From Rapidithrix thailandica (GTDB lineage: Bacteria; Bacteroidota; Bacteroidia; Cytophagales; Flammeovirgaceae), in the NCBI RefSeq assembly GCF_039710355.1, contig NZ_JBDKWZ010000008.1:62001-126000 (forward strand): DNA of 64,000 nucleotides, written 5' to 3'. The notes below the pieces were generated by a model. The model did not search any database and was not told the origin of the DNA. It saw only the letters and a program-made list of their open reading frames with translations. Shown piece after piece: positions 35,477-45,105 of this stretch; positions within the stretch are counted from its first letter, which is position 1, and the number at the start of each line of letters is the position of its first letter. The translations under genes and the position numbers were made by a program.

Positions 35477-35752
35477 ATGAAAAAACTAATTGCAATAATT
35501 GGGAGTTTTCTGGTTCTGACCTTAGCCACAGGCCAATCCATGGCGCAATGTGCTATGTGCCGGGCTACCTTGGAAAATAATGTAAGTGAAGGCAGTAGCA
35601 ACCTGGCCGCAGGCTTTAATGTGGGAATTTTGTATCTAATGCTTATTCCTTACTTGGCTTTGGTCGTAATTGGGGTGATGTGGTACCGCCACAGCAAAAA
35701 ATACACTAGTGAACAAAACCGTATTGCCAGAATGCTGAATTCAAAGGCGTAA
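35477..35752 (+). CDS. Small exported CxxC membrane protein in oxidase cluster
   Basis: A 91-residue protein with a signal peptide ending near SMAQ, a mature N-terminus beginning CAMCRATLE, then one hydrophobic segment (GILYLMLIPYLALVVIGVMWY) and a basic cytoplasmic tail. The CxxC would face the periplasm close to the membrane. ATG 35477 begins the signal peptide, although the frame is open further upstream. It is the last gene of the oxidase assembly cluster. A role in copper or heme thiol chemistry is inferred from position only. Confidence 0.65.
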   Translation: MKKLIAIIGSFLVLTLATGQSMAQCAMCRATLENNVSEGSSNLAAGFNVGILYLMLIPYLALVVIGVMWYRHSKKYTSEQNRIARMLNSKA

Positions 35753-35838
35753 AAAAAAGAGCCGGGATCTACTATGAGTGGGGGAATGCCCGGAGGCTCG
35801 TCAAACCTTGGGTTTCAAGGCGGGTATGAAATAAAATA

Positions 35839-35870
35839 AAGGGTCAAATTTATTTTGACTCTTTTTTTTG
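35839..35870 (+). terminator. Terminator after oxidase assembly cluster
   Basis: GGGTCAAA (35841-35848) pairs with TTTGACTC (35854-35861, one G-U), followed by an unbroken run of eight Ts. Confidence 0.8.
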
Positions 35871-35976
35871 TTTTTAATTTAGAGCAGCAATTCAAATATG
35901 TAGGGATGTTTTCTTGCTGTACTTACTTTGCAAGTGCGTCTTGTGAGATGTATCTTGTGCCGGTTGTACAGAATGG

Positions 35977-38900
35977 GTGTTATCGATTACCTGGCTAATA
36001 AATAAGAGTTTGAAGCTTAAAAGGTATTTTTATATGGTTACGGCCCTGTTGGCATTGGGGGTCACCTTTAGTTTGAGGTATTATTTGAAAAATATCTCGA
36101 ACACGGAATTGTATTTGACTCAGGTGGAAGAAAATCTGAGCCGGGAAGCCGAAGTAGCGGAAAATATCATTTTTGAGTACAAACAACATATCAAAAACAA
36201 TCATTTTACCTTTGAGCAGCTTCTGGAAGAGCAACCTTATCCCATCTATATTTTTAATCAAAAGAAACTGATCTTTTGGTCGGACCACCGCTATGCCTTT
36301 TCTTATGCGGATATTCAAGGGTATTACAACAGTAAATGTATTGAGATCAATAACTCTATATTTCTGGTCAAAAAATCCTTGCTGGTGCTCAATAATCATG
36401 ATTACGAATTTGTAGTCTTGATCCCTCTAAAACAGGATTATCAGGTTGAAAACCAATACCTGCAAACGGCCCTGAATTCGACCATCTTCCCGGACAACCG
36501 GGTGGAAATTGTACTTTCGGATGCCGTGGGGTATCCTATCCTCAGCCGTTATCATGTGTACCTCTGTTCCATTATCTTTCCCAATGATTACGATTTTTAT
36601 ATAGACAAACAGTGGGTCGTATTTTTCTTTTTTGCTGTTTTTGTAGTGTTTTACTTATTGGAAGTAAAAGAATGGGTGGCGCTATTCTTACAAAAGAAGA
36701 AGATAGAAGAGGCCTTTTGGGTTTTGTTTTTAGGGCTTTTTGGCTTGAGGGGCATTATGTTGATCTGGAATTTTCCGTATTCCATTGTGCCGTTTGAACT
36801 GTTTGATCCTACCGTTTTTGCTTCTTCGGTGATCTCACCGTCTCTGGGAGATTTGTTTCTCAACATGCTGGCATCCCTGGTGTTTATCGCTTTTCTCTTC
36901 AAGTACTTTTTGCGCTTGTTCAATTACCGGAAACTCAAATACGCCTCGAACTTATATCGCAAAGTACTTACTTCCTTATTGGTGATTTTATCCTATTTGG
37001 CATTATACTATTTGTATTACATTCTGGAAAATATATACTTCAATTCCAGAATTATAATCGATATCACCCAGGAGCTCAGCATCACGTTAGTGAAGTTATT
37101 CTATTTACTGGTTTTTGTGATCAGTGCCGGCATATACTTTATGGTCAGTCACTTGGCTTCCAAGTTATTGGTGCGTTTGTCCAATTCGCTGTACGATACC
37201 ACCTTTACCTTTATTGTGGCCAGTCTGGTGTACTACTTGGTTTCGTTTGCTATGGATATGGGAAGTATGCTGATTTTTAATGTCAATGCCTTTTATTTTG
37301 CCATTACTACCTTTTTTAACTTCCCGATTACCTTGCGAAGGTCTGGCTACAGTACGTTTATGTACTTGGTCACCTGTGCGGCTACCTGTGCCATTGTAGG
37401 AGCCTATGCCGTGTACCGCTTCGACCGGAGTAGCGATATCATCAACAAACATAAGTTTGCTAATCAACTACTGATTGAAAACGATTTGATGGGTGAGTTC
37501 GGAATGATGGAAATGACGGAGGAAGTACAAAAGGACCAACTGATATTAAATAAGCTTTCCGAACCTTATTCGGCCGAAATCATCGAGAAGAAAATCAAAA
37601 GAAGGTACTTGGGGCGGTATTATGATAAATATGATATAAAAATAAATGTATTTGATGATATAGGTATCTCGAAACGGGAAGGCGGCCCCCAATACGATTC
37701 TTTATTACGGCAATACAACCGTGCGGAATACCAAACGGAATACAATAATATATTTTTTATCAATAATATCCCCACGGGCTTGAAACAGTATATTTGTTTT
37801 ATTCCGATCCGTGAAATGGAAAAGTTAAAGGGGAGTATAGTCCTGGAACTGACGCTGAAAAAAATAGTCCCCAACAGTATTCACCCGATTTTTATTGATA
37901 AAAAATACCAAGGAGCGGCTCCTAATGATCTATACAGTTATGCCATTTATAGCAATCATCAATTGATCTATAGTTATGGAGAATACAGTTATGACAATGC
38001 CTTTTTGGACTTATTCCGGCCTACGGAAAGTTTGTTTTTGGACAGTGAGATAGAAACCCAGAACTATCATCATTTGCGGGTGCCGGGGGAGGGCAATAAG
38101 AACATTATCATTTCATCGTCCAAATATCCCTATGATAATATATTTTCCAACTTTTCTTTTTTGTTCTTTTGGTTGGTGTTTTTCATTCTTTCCGGCCTGA
38201 CTCTATACAGCTTTTTCTTAGGAGAAGAACGGGCCAATCTCAGCTTTGCTACCAAAGTCCAGATTTATCTGAACTTTGCGTTTTTCGTTCCGATGATTAT
38301 TGTGAGTACCATTATCATTAGCTTGTTAAGTAAAGAAAATGAGAAAGAAGTACGGGGGGATTATATTGAGAAAGCGCAGAATATACGGAATGAGCTGATC
38401 ACTACTTTGACGAGTTATGAAAAGCAATTGGTTTCAAAAGAAGCCATGCTGGATGCCATCATCGAAGCTTCGAAACTTACCCAGTCCGATATTAATTTGT
38501 ACAACAAACAAGGCCGGCTGATCGGGGCTTCTCAATCCTTATTGTTCGATATCAATTTGTATTCGGAGTGGGTGAATCCCGAGGCATATGCCGGCTTGAT
38601 TGAGCGAAAGCAATCCAAATTGGTTTCCGATGAACGTATCGGTAGTTTGGACTTCAATGCGGCTTACGTAGGTATGTTTTCCAACGTTTCAGGTGAACCC
38701 TTGGGGGTTATCAGTATTCCTTTCTTAAGTTCCAAAGCGAACTTTAAGCATCAAGTCATTCAGATTTTTTCGGTGATCATCCGCATCTTTACGTTTATAT
38801 TTGCCATCTTGCTCATTATTTCCTATTTGTCTTCCAGGGCCTTGATCAAACCTCTGAACCTGATCACACAAAAGTTAAAAAAGACGACTTTGAGTGGTGA

Positions 38901-39687
38901 CGATGAACCCTTGGATTATAATAAAGAAGACGAGTTTGGTTTGTTAATCGGGGAGTACAACAAGATGCTGGTGAAACTGGAAGAGAGTCGGATTGCCCTT
39001 GCCCGTTCCGAAAAAGAAATTGCCTGGCGGGAGATGGCCAAACAAGTGGCCCATGAAATCAAAAACCCTTTGACTCCGATGAAGCTGCAACTGCAACAGT
39101 TGCAAAGAGTACTGGATACGGACAATGAGCGGGTTAAGCGCTCCATTACGGTGTTGTTGGATCAAATTGATACCTTGAGTGATATCGCTACTTCCTTTTC
39201 ATCCTTTGCCAAAATGCCTTTGCCAAAAGATGAAAGATTTGAGATTTCTTCGGTGTTAAAAGAAACGCTCAGTTTACATTCATTGCATTCTAATAGCCGG
39301 CCGATGAAGGTGGTGGAAGATATTTCGGAAGGAAGCTTTTTCGTGTTGGGGGATCAAAAGTTGATGAGCCGTATTTTCACCAATCTCATTCTTAACGGGA
39401 TTCAATCCGTGCCCGAAGGGCGTTTCCCTGAGATCCACGTATCACTTACACCGGTAAAACCGAACAAAATATTGGTTGAAATCAGAGATAACGGTTCGGG
39501 GATTCCCGAGTATATTCAAAACAAAATCTTTGTCCCTGATTTTAGTACCAAAGTTAACGGTTCGGGTATCGGGTTGGCCATTGCCAAGCGGGGAATCGAA
39601 CATTCTGGCGGAAGTATTTGGTTTGAAACGGAAATAGGAATCGGAACCTCCTTCTTTGTAGAAATGCCCCTTTGTAAAGAAGCCTGA
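35977..39687 (+). CDS. Large NtrY-like sensor histidine kinase
   Basis: A 1236-residue membrane kinase. The N-terminal 830 or so residues contain many hydrophobic segments (near 20-35, 205-225, 245-260, 300-320, 330-350, 370-390, 410-430, 470-490 and 725-750) and two large extracytoplasmic parts. It continues with a HAMP-like region after FIFAILLIISYLSSRAL, then HisKA with phosphoacceptor His1026 in AKQVAHEIKNPLTPMKL, and HATPase_c with LILNGIQSV, DNGSGIP and GSGIGLAIAKRG. The start is a GTG at 35977; an in-frame ATG lies at 36034. No response regulator is adjacent, so its partner is distant. Confidence 0.88.
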   Translation: MLSITWLINKSLKLKRYFYMVTALLALGVTFSLRYYLKNISNTELYLTQVEENLSREAEVAENIIFEYKQHIKNNHFTFEQLLEEQPYPIYIFNQKKLIFWSDHRYAFSYADIQGYYNSKCIEINNSIFLVKKSLLVLNNHDYEFVVLIPLKQDYQVENQYLQTALNSTIFPDNRVEIVLSDAVGYPILSRYHVYLCSIIFPNDYDFYIDKQWVVFFFFAVFVVFYLLEVKEWVALFLQKKKIEEAFWVLFLGLFGLRGIMLIWNFPYSIVPFELFDPTVFASSVISPSLGDLFLNMLASLVFIAFLFKYFLRLFNYRKLKYASNLYRKVLTSLLVILSYLALYYLYYILENIYFNSRIIIDITQELSITLVKLFYLLVFVISAGIYFMVSHLASKLLVRLSNSLYDTTFTFIVASLVYYLVSFAMDMGSMLIFNVNAFYFAITTFFNFPITLRRSGYSTFMYLVTCAATCAIVGAYAVYRFDRSSDIINKHKFANQLLIENDLMGEFGMMEMTEEVQKDQLILNKLSEPYSAEIIEKKIKRRYLGRYYDKYDIKINVFDDIGISKREGGPQYDSLLRQYNRAEYQTEYNNIFFINNIPTGLKQYICFIPIREMEKLKGSIVLELTLKKIVPNSIHPIFIDKKYQGAAPNDLYSYAIYSNHQLIYSYGEYSYDNAFLDLFRPTESLFLDSEIETQNYHHLRVPGEGNKNIIISSSKYPYDNIFSNFSFLFFWLVFFILSGLTLYSFFLGEERANLSFATKVQIYLNFAFFVPMIIVSTIIISLLSKENEKEVRGDYIEKAQNIRNELITTLTSYEKQLVSKEAMLDAIIEASKLTQSDINLYNKQGRLIGASQSLLFDINLYSEWVNPEAYAGLIERKQSKLVSDERIGSLDFNAAYVGMFSNVSGEPLGVISIPFLSSKANFKHQVIQIFSVIIRIFTFIFAILLIISYLSSRALIKPLNLITQKLKKTTLSGDDEPLDYNKEDEFGLLIGEYNKMLVKLEESRIALARSEKEIAWREMAKQVAHEIKNPLTPMKLQLQQLQRVLDTDNERVKRSITVLLDQIDTLSDIATSFSSFAKMPLPKDERFEISSVLKETLSLHSLHSNSRPMKVVEDISEGSFFVLGDQKLMSRIFTNLILNGIQSVPEGRFPEIHVSLTPVKPNKILVEIRDNGSGIPEYIQNKIFVPDFSTKVNGSGIGLAIAKRGIEHSGGSIWFETEIGIGTSFFVEMPLCKEA

Positions 39688-39740
39688 AATAGACAGGGTT
39701 TTAGCCGGAGAAATGAGAAGTTTTCATAGTTGACGGATTC

Positions 39741-40700
39741 ATGTTTTATACAGAAGTAAACATATCGCCTTATACAAATTTGCTTAAACTGTCGGACAAG
39801 GTGATTACGGCGGGTTCTTGCTTTTCCGATCATATAGGCAAGAAACTACAAGCACATAAATTCACCGTGTTAAACAACCCGTTCGGAGTGATTTTTAATC
39901 CGGTTGCCTTAAATCTGTTGTTGCGCACCTCACTGACCCAAGAAAAGCTGCCGGAAGAGCATTTGATTCAACAAGGAGAGCTGTGGAACCACTTTAACCT
40001 TCATTCTGACTTTTCAGCATTGTCTCCACAAGGGGTAAAAGAGAACCTCAAACAACAAGTAGCACTTACAAGAGCAGCTTTGCAGGGAGCCGATTGGCTG
40101 ATCCTCACGTTTGGAACGGCCATTGTGTATGAGTGGAAGCAAAGTGGGCAAATCGTAGCCAATTGCCATAAGGTGCCGGCACAGGCGTTTCATCGCAGGT
40201 TGTTAAGTGTAGAAGAAATCGTAGAATCTTGCAAAGAGTTGATTTCGGTATTACCATCCAAAACCCGGGTGCTTCTGACGGTAAGCCCGGTAAGGCATCT
40301 GAAGGAAACCCTGCCACAAAATGCCGTAAGCAAGTCCTTATTGAGAGTGGCTTGCCATTTGCTGGCGGAACAATTTCCCCAGGTGGAATATTTCCCTTCT
40401 TATGAAATTCTACTGGACGAGTTGAGGGATTATCGCTTTTTTAAAGAGGACATGCTTCACCCGAATGAGGTTGCGATCGAGCATATCTGGAAGCGGTTTT
40501 CGGAAAGCTGTATGGATGTTCCCACACAAGCCTTTTTGAAGCGGTGGCAAAAGGTGCAAAGAAGTTTGCAACACCGTTCGCGTTTCCCTGCCTCAAAGAG
40601 TCACCAACAATTTCTACAGAAGCTTTTGCAAACGCTACATTCCGTACATGAAGTGGATGTAAGTGAAGAAATCAACCTTGTTAAAGAGCAAATTGCCTGA
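39741..40700 (+). CDS. GSCFA domain protein
   Basis: A 319-residue protein with the eponymous motif in KVITAGSCFSDHIGKKL near residue 22-37 and NNPFGVIFNPVALNLLL soon after. Later come LILTFGTAIVYEW and VLLTVSPVRHLKET. GSCFA proteins are related to SGNH/GDSL hydrolases (the Ser of GSCF is the likely nucleophile). Two positions near the C-terminus (DMLHPNEVAIEHIW) would supply Asp/His. The substrate is unknown. It starts 53 bases after the kinase gene. Confidence 0.88.
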   Translation: MFYTEVNISPYTNLLKLSDKVITAGSCFSDHIGKKLQAHKFTVLNNPFGVIFNPVALNLLLRTSLTQEKLPEEHLIQQGELWNHFNLHSDFSALSPQGVKENLKQQVALTRAALQGADWLILTFGTAIVYEWKQSGQIVANCHKVPAQAFHRRLLSVEEIVESCKELISVLPSKTRVLLTVSPVRHLKETLPQNAVSKSLLRVACHLLAEQFPQVEYFPSYEILLDELRDYRFFKEDMLHPNEVAIEHIWKRFSESCMDVPTQAFLKRWQKVQRSLQHRSRFPASKSHQQFLQKLLQTLHSVHEVDVSEEINLVKEQIA

Positions 40701-40801
40701 TTAAAAAAGATTACCCTGCAAACCATTCTTGAACTACTATCAAGCGGCCCGGAGGGTAATGCTGAAACTACTAACTTAATCTTTATCTGCGATATAGCCG
40801 T

Positions 40802-41221
40802 CTAGCTAGTGTGGAATACCACCTGAATACCGGTAGTACCCGATTGGTAATCCCCTTGCCAGGTCATTTGGTTGTCTTTGAAAGATAACTTCCAGGAAGT
40901 ATTATTGACTTGCCCTTGTGCATTGTAAATGGTGATCTCTTTGGTTTTACCATCGTACATAAATTTCCCGGAATAAACTTCTTTGTTTCCGTTTTTCATC
41001 GTAAAACTTCCGTCCTTTTTAAAAAGGATAATGGTTGTGGCGTACGGGGCATATTGACTGGTGATGTCCGTGCCGTAATCGGTGATTTTATCCAACTTCC
41101 AATTTTTGGCAAGAAGCTCTTGGGGATATTCTTCCGCAGCCGTAATGACAGCGCCTTTGGCAGTGTTAAAGGCAATAGGGAAAAGAAGCAGGCATAGGGC
41201 AAGGTTGAGGATACGAATCAT
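40802..41221 (-). CDS. Exported lipocalin-like small protein
   Basis: A 139-residue protein with a signal peptide (MIRILNLALCLLLFPIAFNTAKGA) and a single beta-barrel-type domain: NWKLDKITDYGTDITSQYAPY, LFKKDGSFTMKNGNKEVYSGKF, TSWKLSFKDNQMTWQ. The alternating pattern of W-x-L and short turns is like the lipocalin-like domains common in Bacteroidota. The ligand is not known. It is monocistronic and convergent with the GSCFA gene. Confidence 0.65.
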   Translation of the reverse strand: MIRILNLALCLLLFPIAFNTAKGAVITAAEEYPQELLAKNWKLDKITDYGTDITSQYAPYATTIILFKKDGSFTMKNGNKEVYSGKFMYDGKTKEITIYNAQGQVNNTSWKLSFKDNQMTWQGDYQSGTTGIQVVFHTS

Positions 41222-41436
41222 TGTTTCAGTTGTTTTTGTGATACATTCTTTTACTTCGGTATGACAAATATGGAGTCGGAAAGTACGTACACAAAGGGCT
41301 TTTTGGTCAATCGCTCAGGCTTTGGGGTGAACTGCTCATTTTGCGTATCTTCCTTCAATAGGAAGCGCTTAACTTTGTATATTGAAGGCAGAAACCTCTC
41401 ATAGACCGTCAAGCAAAGAGTAATAAGTATAAATGT

Positions 41437-43149
41437 ATGATCAAAGGAAACCCACTTTGGAAAAGCTATTTATCGGTAGGAGTGATCTCCCTTTTGTTAA
41501 GTGGAATTGCCTATGTCATCCTCAGCACGTTTGAAGGAGAAGTCGATATTTTTGGGGAGCAGGCTGCCTGGGGGAGTAATTACCGCTATCAGGCAACAGG
41601 CACAAAAGAATACGAAAAAATCGGCACGGATTGGAAACAGGGAATTCCAGGCGATCCGGGGATGTATTGGTTCCGTTGCGATGTGCATTTGGGACCCAAC
41701 CTGGAAGCATCTGCTCCTTCCGGCCTTTTTGCACAAATGGGCGGGGCTTTTGAATTGTATTGGGATGGGGTATTGATCGGAAAGAACGGACAGGTGAGTG
41801 ATGTGGCGGCCGCAGAAGTTCCCGGAAATATCCACAGTTTGTTTTTTATTCCCAGTGCATTGGATGAAGAAGGAAGCCATACCGTTACATTGCTCATCTC
41901 TAATTTTATGGCGGAAGGTTTGTGGGAAGATGAAGTGGCCATTGTTGCCGGCAGCTATTTGAAATGGAGTAAAACGCTATTAATCATTACCACTTTTCTC
42001 AATATGCTTTCGGGCATTTTTCTGGTGACTGCGATTTACTATTTTTTTATTTACTTTATCTCCTATCGTGAATCTACCTATTTGCTTTTTGGCTTGCTCT
42101 GTGTCAGTTTGTTTTCGCTTACTGTCTTCGAGTTTGTCAAGTATTTTTATAATTATTCCTACCTCTGGGGCACACTGATTATTAAAATCAAGGCCGTAAA
42201 TGTAACGGTGATCGGTGGCTTGTTACTGCTTTATATACTGTTCCGGTTTAAGGTGCCTAATAAAGGGTGGGTTTTTGCGATAGGTTTGGGCTTGGTTTTA
42301 GGTTATTGGGTAGGGATGGATGAGCTTTCGGAAATGGTGGTTTACTCTCTTGTTACTTGGTTGGTATTGTCCTTGGGCGTGGTGGGGTACGGTATGTATC
42401 ACCGGATGGCTGGCAGTATGGAATCGACATTGGGTTTATTGGCTTGCGGGCTTGTGTTTCATCCGCATGAACATTCTATTTATTTAGGGTTTGGCTTTTT
42501 TGTGATCTATCATTTGTACTCGATGTCCCGGCAGCTGAAGCGCAGAAACCGAGAACACCGGGAATCGCAGTTAAAATCCTCCCGCCTGGAAGTGGAGTTG
42601 TTGAAACGCAATATTCAACCGCATTTTTTGATGAATACACTCACCACGCTTATGGCAATGATTGTGGAGTCGCCTAAGTTAGCGGTAACCATGATTCAGG
42701 CCTTGGCGGAAGAATTCCATGTATTGAGCGAAATATCCGGAAAAGAATTGATTCCTATTCGTCAGGAAATTACCTTGTGCGAATCATTGCTCAAAGTGAT
42801 GAGCTTGCGCAAGGAAGTGGAATATACCTTGAATACTCAGAGCATTGATTTTACGGAAAAAGTGCCGCCTGCCATATTTCATACCCTGATCGAAAATGGG
42901 ATTGTGCATAATGAGCCTATTTCGGGCAAGTTGGATTTTTATCTGTCTTTTGAAAAGAAGGCTTCTTTAAAAAAGTACACTTTGATCGCAGGCGGAACTC
43001 CTGAGCCTAGAGTAAACGGTTCGACCGAAGAGGGTACCGGATTGCGCTATATCAAGGCGCGTTTGGAAGAGAGCTATGCACAACATTGGCAACTCAGCAA
43101 CGGAGAGGAGGCGTTGGGTTGGAAAACGGAAATTACGCTTTATCATTAA
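41437..43149 (+). CDS. LytS-type sensor histidine kinase
   Basis: A 570-residue membrane kinase. After one N-terminal segment comes a periplasmic sensor with jelly-roll character (YWFRCDVHLGPNLEAS, FELYWDGVLIGKNGQ). It is followed by about seven hydrophobic segments (182-370), like 7TM-DISM receptors. The cytoplasmic His_kinase domain has phosphoacceptor His396 in RNIQPHFLMNTLTTLM, and a short ATPase domain with TLIENGIVHN and GTGLRYIKARLEE. It lies 76 bases upstream of its LytTR regulator, an evident two-component pair. Confidence 0.9.
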   Translation: MIKGNPLWKSYLSVGVISLLLSGIAYVILSTFEGEVDIFGEQAAWGSNYRYQATGTKEYEKIGTDWKQGIPGDPGMYWFRCDVHLGPNLEASAPSGLFAQMGGAFELYWDGVLIGKNGQVSDVAAAEVPGNIHSLFFIPSALDEEGSHTVTLLISNFMAEGLWEDEVAIVAGSYLKWSKTLLIITTFLNMLSGIFLVTAIYYFFIYFISYRESTYLLFGLLCVSLFSLTVFEFVKYFYNYSYLWGTLIIKIKAVNVTVIGGLLLLYILFRFKVPNKGWVFAIGLGLVLGYWVGMDELSEMVVYSLVTWLVLSLGVVGYGMYHRMAGSMESTLGLLACGLVFHPHEHSIYLGFGFFVIYHLYSMSRQLKRRNREHRESQLKSSRLEVELLKRNIQPHFLMNTLTTLMAMIVESPKLAVTMIQALAEEFHVLSEISGKELIPIRQEITLCESLLKVMSLRKEVEYTLNTQSIDFTEKVPPAIFHTLIENGIVHNEPISGKLDFYLSFEKKASLKKYTLIAGGTPEPRVNGSTEEGTGLRYIKARLEESYAQHWQLSNGEEALGWKTEITLYH

Positions 43150-43225
43150 GCTTTTGATAACGAAATAGCAGATCGCCTGTGAGGCAATTCATTAAGTTTA
43201 GTTACCACTGGAAATTGTCAAATCT

Positions 43226-43939
43226 ATGAAAATCCTCATTGTCGAAGACGAGCCGCGAATCAGGCGTTTTATCGAAAACCAAGTGAAAGAACTGTTGGGT
43301 GAACAACAAGTCCAAGTGGTGGCTTTGGAGAAGCTTTTACAAGCGCAAGAGTATATTCACAGCCATCCTATTGATTTGCTCTTATTGGACTTGAACCTGA
43401 ATGGTCAGGATGGTTTTGACCTGCTGAAAGAAATGGTGGCAGGTTCTTTTCATACCATTGTGATCTCTGCTTATAAAGACCGGGCCATTGAAGCTTTTGA
43501 GTATGGTGTGTTGGACTTTATCGCTAAGCCTTTTACCCAGGATCGCTTGGCGAAGGCATTGGACCGGTTTTCAGGGCAAAAATCTCAACAAGATTACCGG
43601 GCGAAATACCTTTCGGTAAAAGCCTATGGCCGATTACAAATGTTACCCATGGAAGAAGTTTTATACATTCAAGGGGCTAACAATTACTCCGAAGTCTATC
43701 TGGAAAATAAGCGCAAGTTTCTACACGACAAGTCTTTGGAAAACCTACTGCTCATTCTTCCGGGTAATTTCGAAAGAGTTCATAAATCTTATATCGTCAA
43801 TATGAATAAGGCAGCTGAAATTCAGACCAAGCCCGGAAGCCGATACTTTTTAGTGTTTCAAAACAAAGAGGTGGTGCCTATTGGAAGGACGCGTTTTAAG
43901 GAGATCAAGCAAAAGCTTTTATCCGATAAAGGTACATGA
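43226..43939 (+). CDS. LytTR-family response regulator
   Basis: A 237-residue cytoplasmic regulator. The receiver domain (1-115) has the acidic pocket in VEDEP, phospho-acceptor Asp55 in LLLLDLNLNGQDG and Lys101 in FIAKPF. The LytTR DNA-binding domain (about 135-235) has VLYIQGANNYSEVYLEN, FERVHKSYIVNM and VPIGRTRFKEIKQKL. It is paired with the kinase directly upstream. The targets cannot be read. Confidence 0.93.
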   Translation: MKILIVEDEPRIRRFIENQVKELLGEQQVQVVALEKLLQAQEYIHSHPIDLLLLDLNLNGQDGFDLLKEMVAGSFHTIVISAYKDRAIEAFEYGVLDFIAKPFTQDRLAKALDRFSGQKSQQDYRAKYLSVKAYGRLQMLPMEEVLYIQGANNYSEVYLENKRKFLHDKSLENLLLILPGNFERVHKSYIVNMNKAAEIQTKPGSRYFLVFQNKEVVPIGRTRFKEIKQKLLSDKGT

Positions 43940-44115
43940 TTGGTTTGTGTTTAAATTATTGGTTTTCAAATAATTAATTTAGGTGTGAGTAGAATGGGTT
44001 GATGAAGTGGGAAGCTCCGGTAGAGCAAGCTGTTGGTTAGATTTATGTAAAAGATATCCGACAGTTAAATTTTTATTTTTTATTTTGCAGCCTTCATTAA
44101 TCTGAAAAATCAACT

Positions 44116-45105
44116 ATGCAAAATACAGGAATCAGAACTGACTGGAGTAAGGAAGAGGTAGACAACATTTACAATACTCCGGTATTGGAGTTAATTTATC
44201 AAGCAGCAACCGTACACCGCCAATACCATGATCCGCAAGAAGTACAGGTATGTACATTGCTATCCGTAAAAACAGGAGGTTGCCCTGAAGACTGTGCTTA
44301 TTGTCCACAAGCTGCTCGTTATAGTACGGATGTAAATGTACATAAATTACTGTCGGTAGAAGAGGTGATTAAGTCGGCATTGCAAGCGAAAGAAGCCGGT
44401 AGTACACGGTTTTGCATGGGGGCGGCCTGGAGAGAAGTCCGGGACAACCGGGATTTTGACAATGTATTGGAAATGGTAAAAGGCGTAAACACCCTGGGCA
44501 TGGAAGTGTGTTGTACGTTGGGAATGCTTTCGGAAGACCAAGCGAAAAAGCTAAAAGAAGCCGGACTATATGCCTATAATCATAACCTGGATACCAGCGA
44601 AGAAAACTACGAAAATATTATTTCGACTCGTACATACGATGACCGCTTGAAAACTCTTGAGAACGTTCGAAATGCGGATATCTCCGTTTGTTGTGGAGGC
44701 ATTATCGGGTTAGGAGAAAAAGAGGAAGACCGGGTAGGGATGTTGCATACGCTTTCCACTTTGCCGGAGCACCCTGAATCGGTACCGGTCAATGCCTTGG
44801 TGGCGGTGGAAGGTACGCCTTTGGAAGAGCAAGAACGCGTGTCGGTATGGGAAATGATACGCATGATCGGGACAGCCCGGATTCTAATGCCCAAAGCCAT
44901 GATTCGCCTTTCTGCCGGTCGTTTAGAAATGAGCGATGAAGAACAGGCTTTGTGTTTTATGGCCGGAGCAAATTCTATTTTTGCCGGTGACAAATTGTTG
45001 ACTACTCCGAACCCTTCCGAAGACCGGGACAAACTGATGTTCCAAAAGCTGGATTTAAAACCAAGAAAATCTTTCAAGGAAGAACAAGTGCTGTCGGAAA
45101 GTTAA
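44116..45105 (+). CDS. bioB: Biotin synthase BioB
   Basis: A 329-residue radical SAM enzyme that inserts sulfur into dethiobiotin. The SAM cluster motif is Cys56-x3-Cys60-x2-Cys63 (GGCPEDCAYCPQ), with RFCMGAAWR, YNHNLDTSEENY and the C-terminal SAGRLEMS near the [2Fe-2S] site ligands. Its length is normal. bioA, bioD and bioF are not adjacent, so the pathway is split in this genome. I saw no BirA-like operator upstream. Confidence 0.96.
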   Translation: MQNTGIRTDWSKEEVDNIYNTPVLELIYQAATVHRQYHDPQEVQVCTLLSVKTGGCPEDCAYCPQAARYSTDVNVHKLLSVEEVIKSALQAKEAGSTRFCMGAAWREVRDNRDFDNVLEMVKGVNTLGMEVCCTLGMLSEDQAKKLKEAGLYAYNHNLDTSEENYENIISTRTYDDRLKTLENVRNADISVCCGGIIGLGEKEEDRVGMLHTLSTLPEHPESVPVNALVAVEGTPLEEQERVSVWEMIRMIGTARILMPKAMIRLSAGRLEMSDEEQALCFMAGANSIFAGDKLLTTPNPSEDRDKLMFQKLDLKPRKSFKEEQVLSES

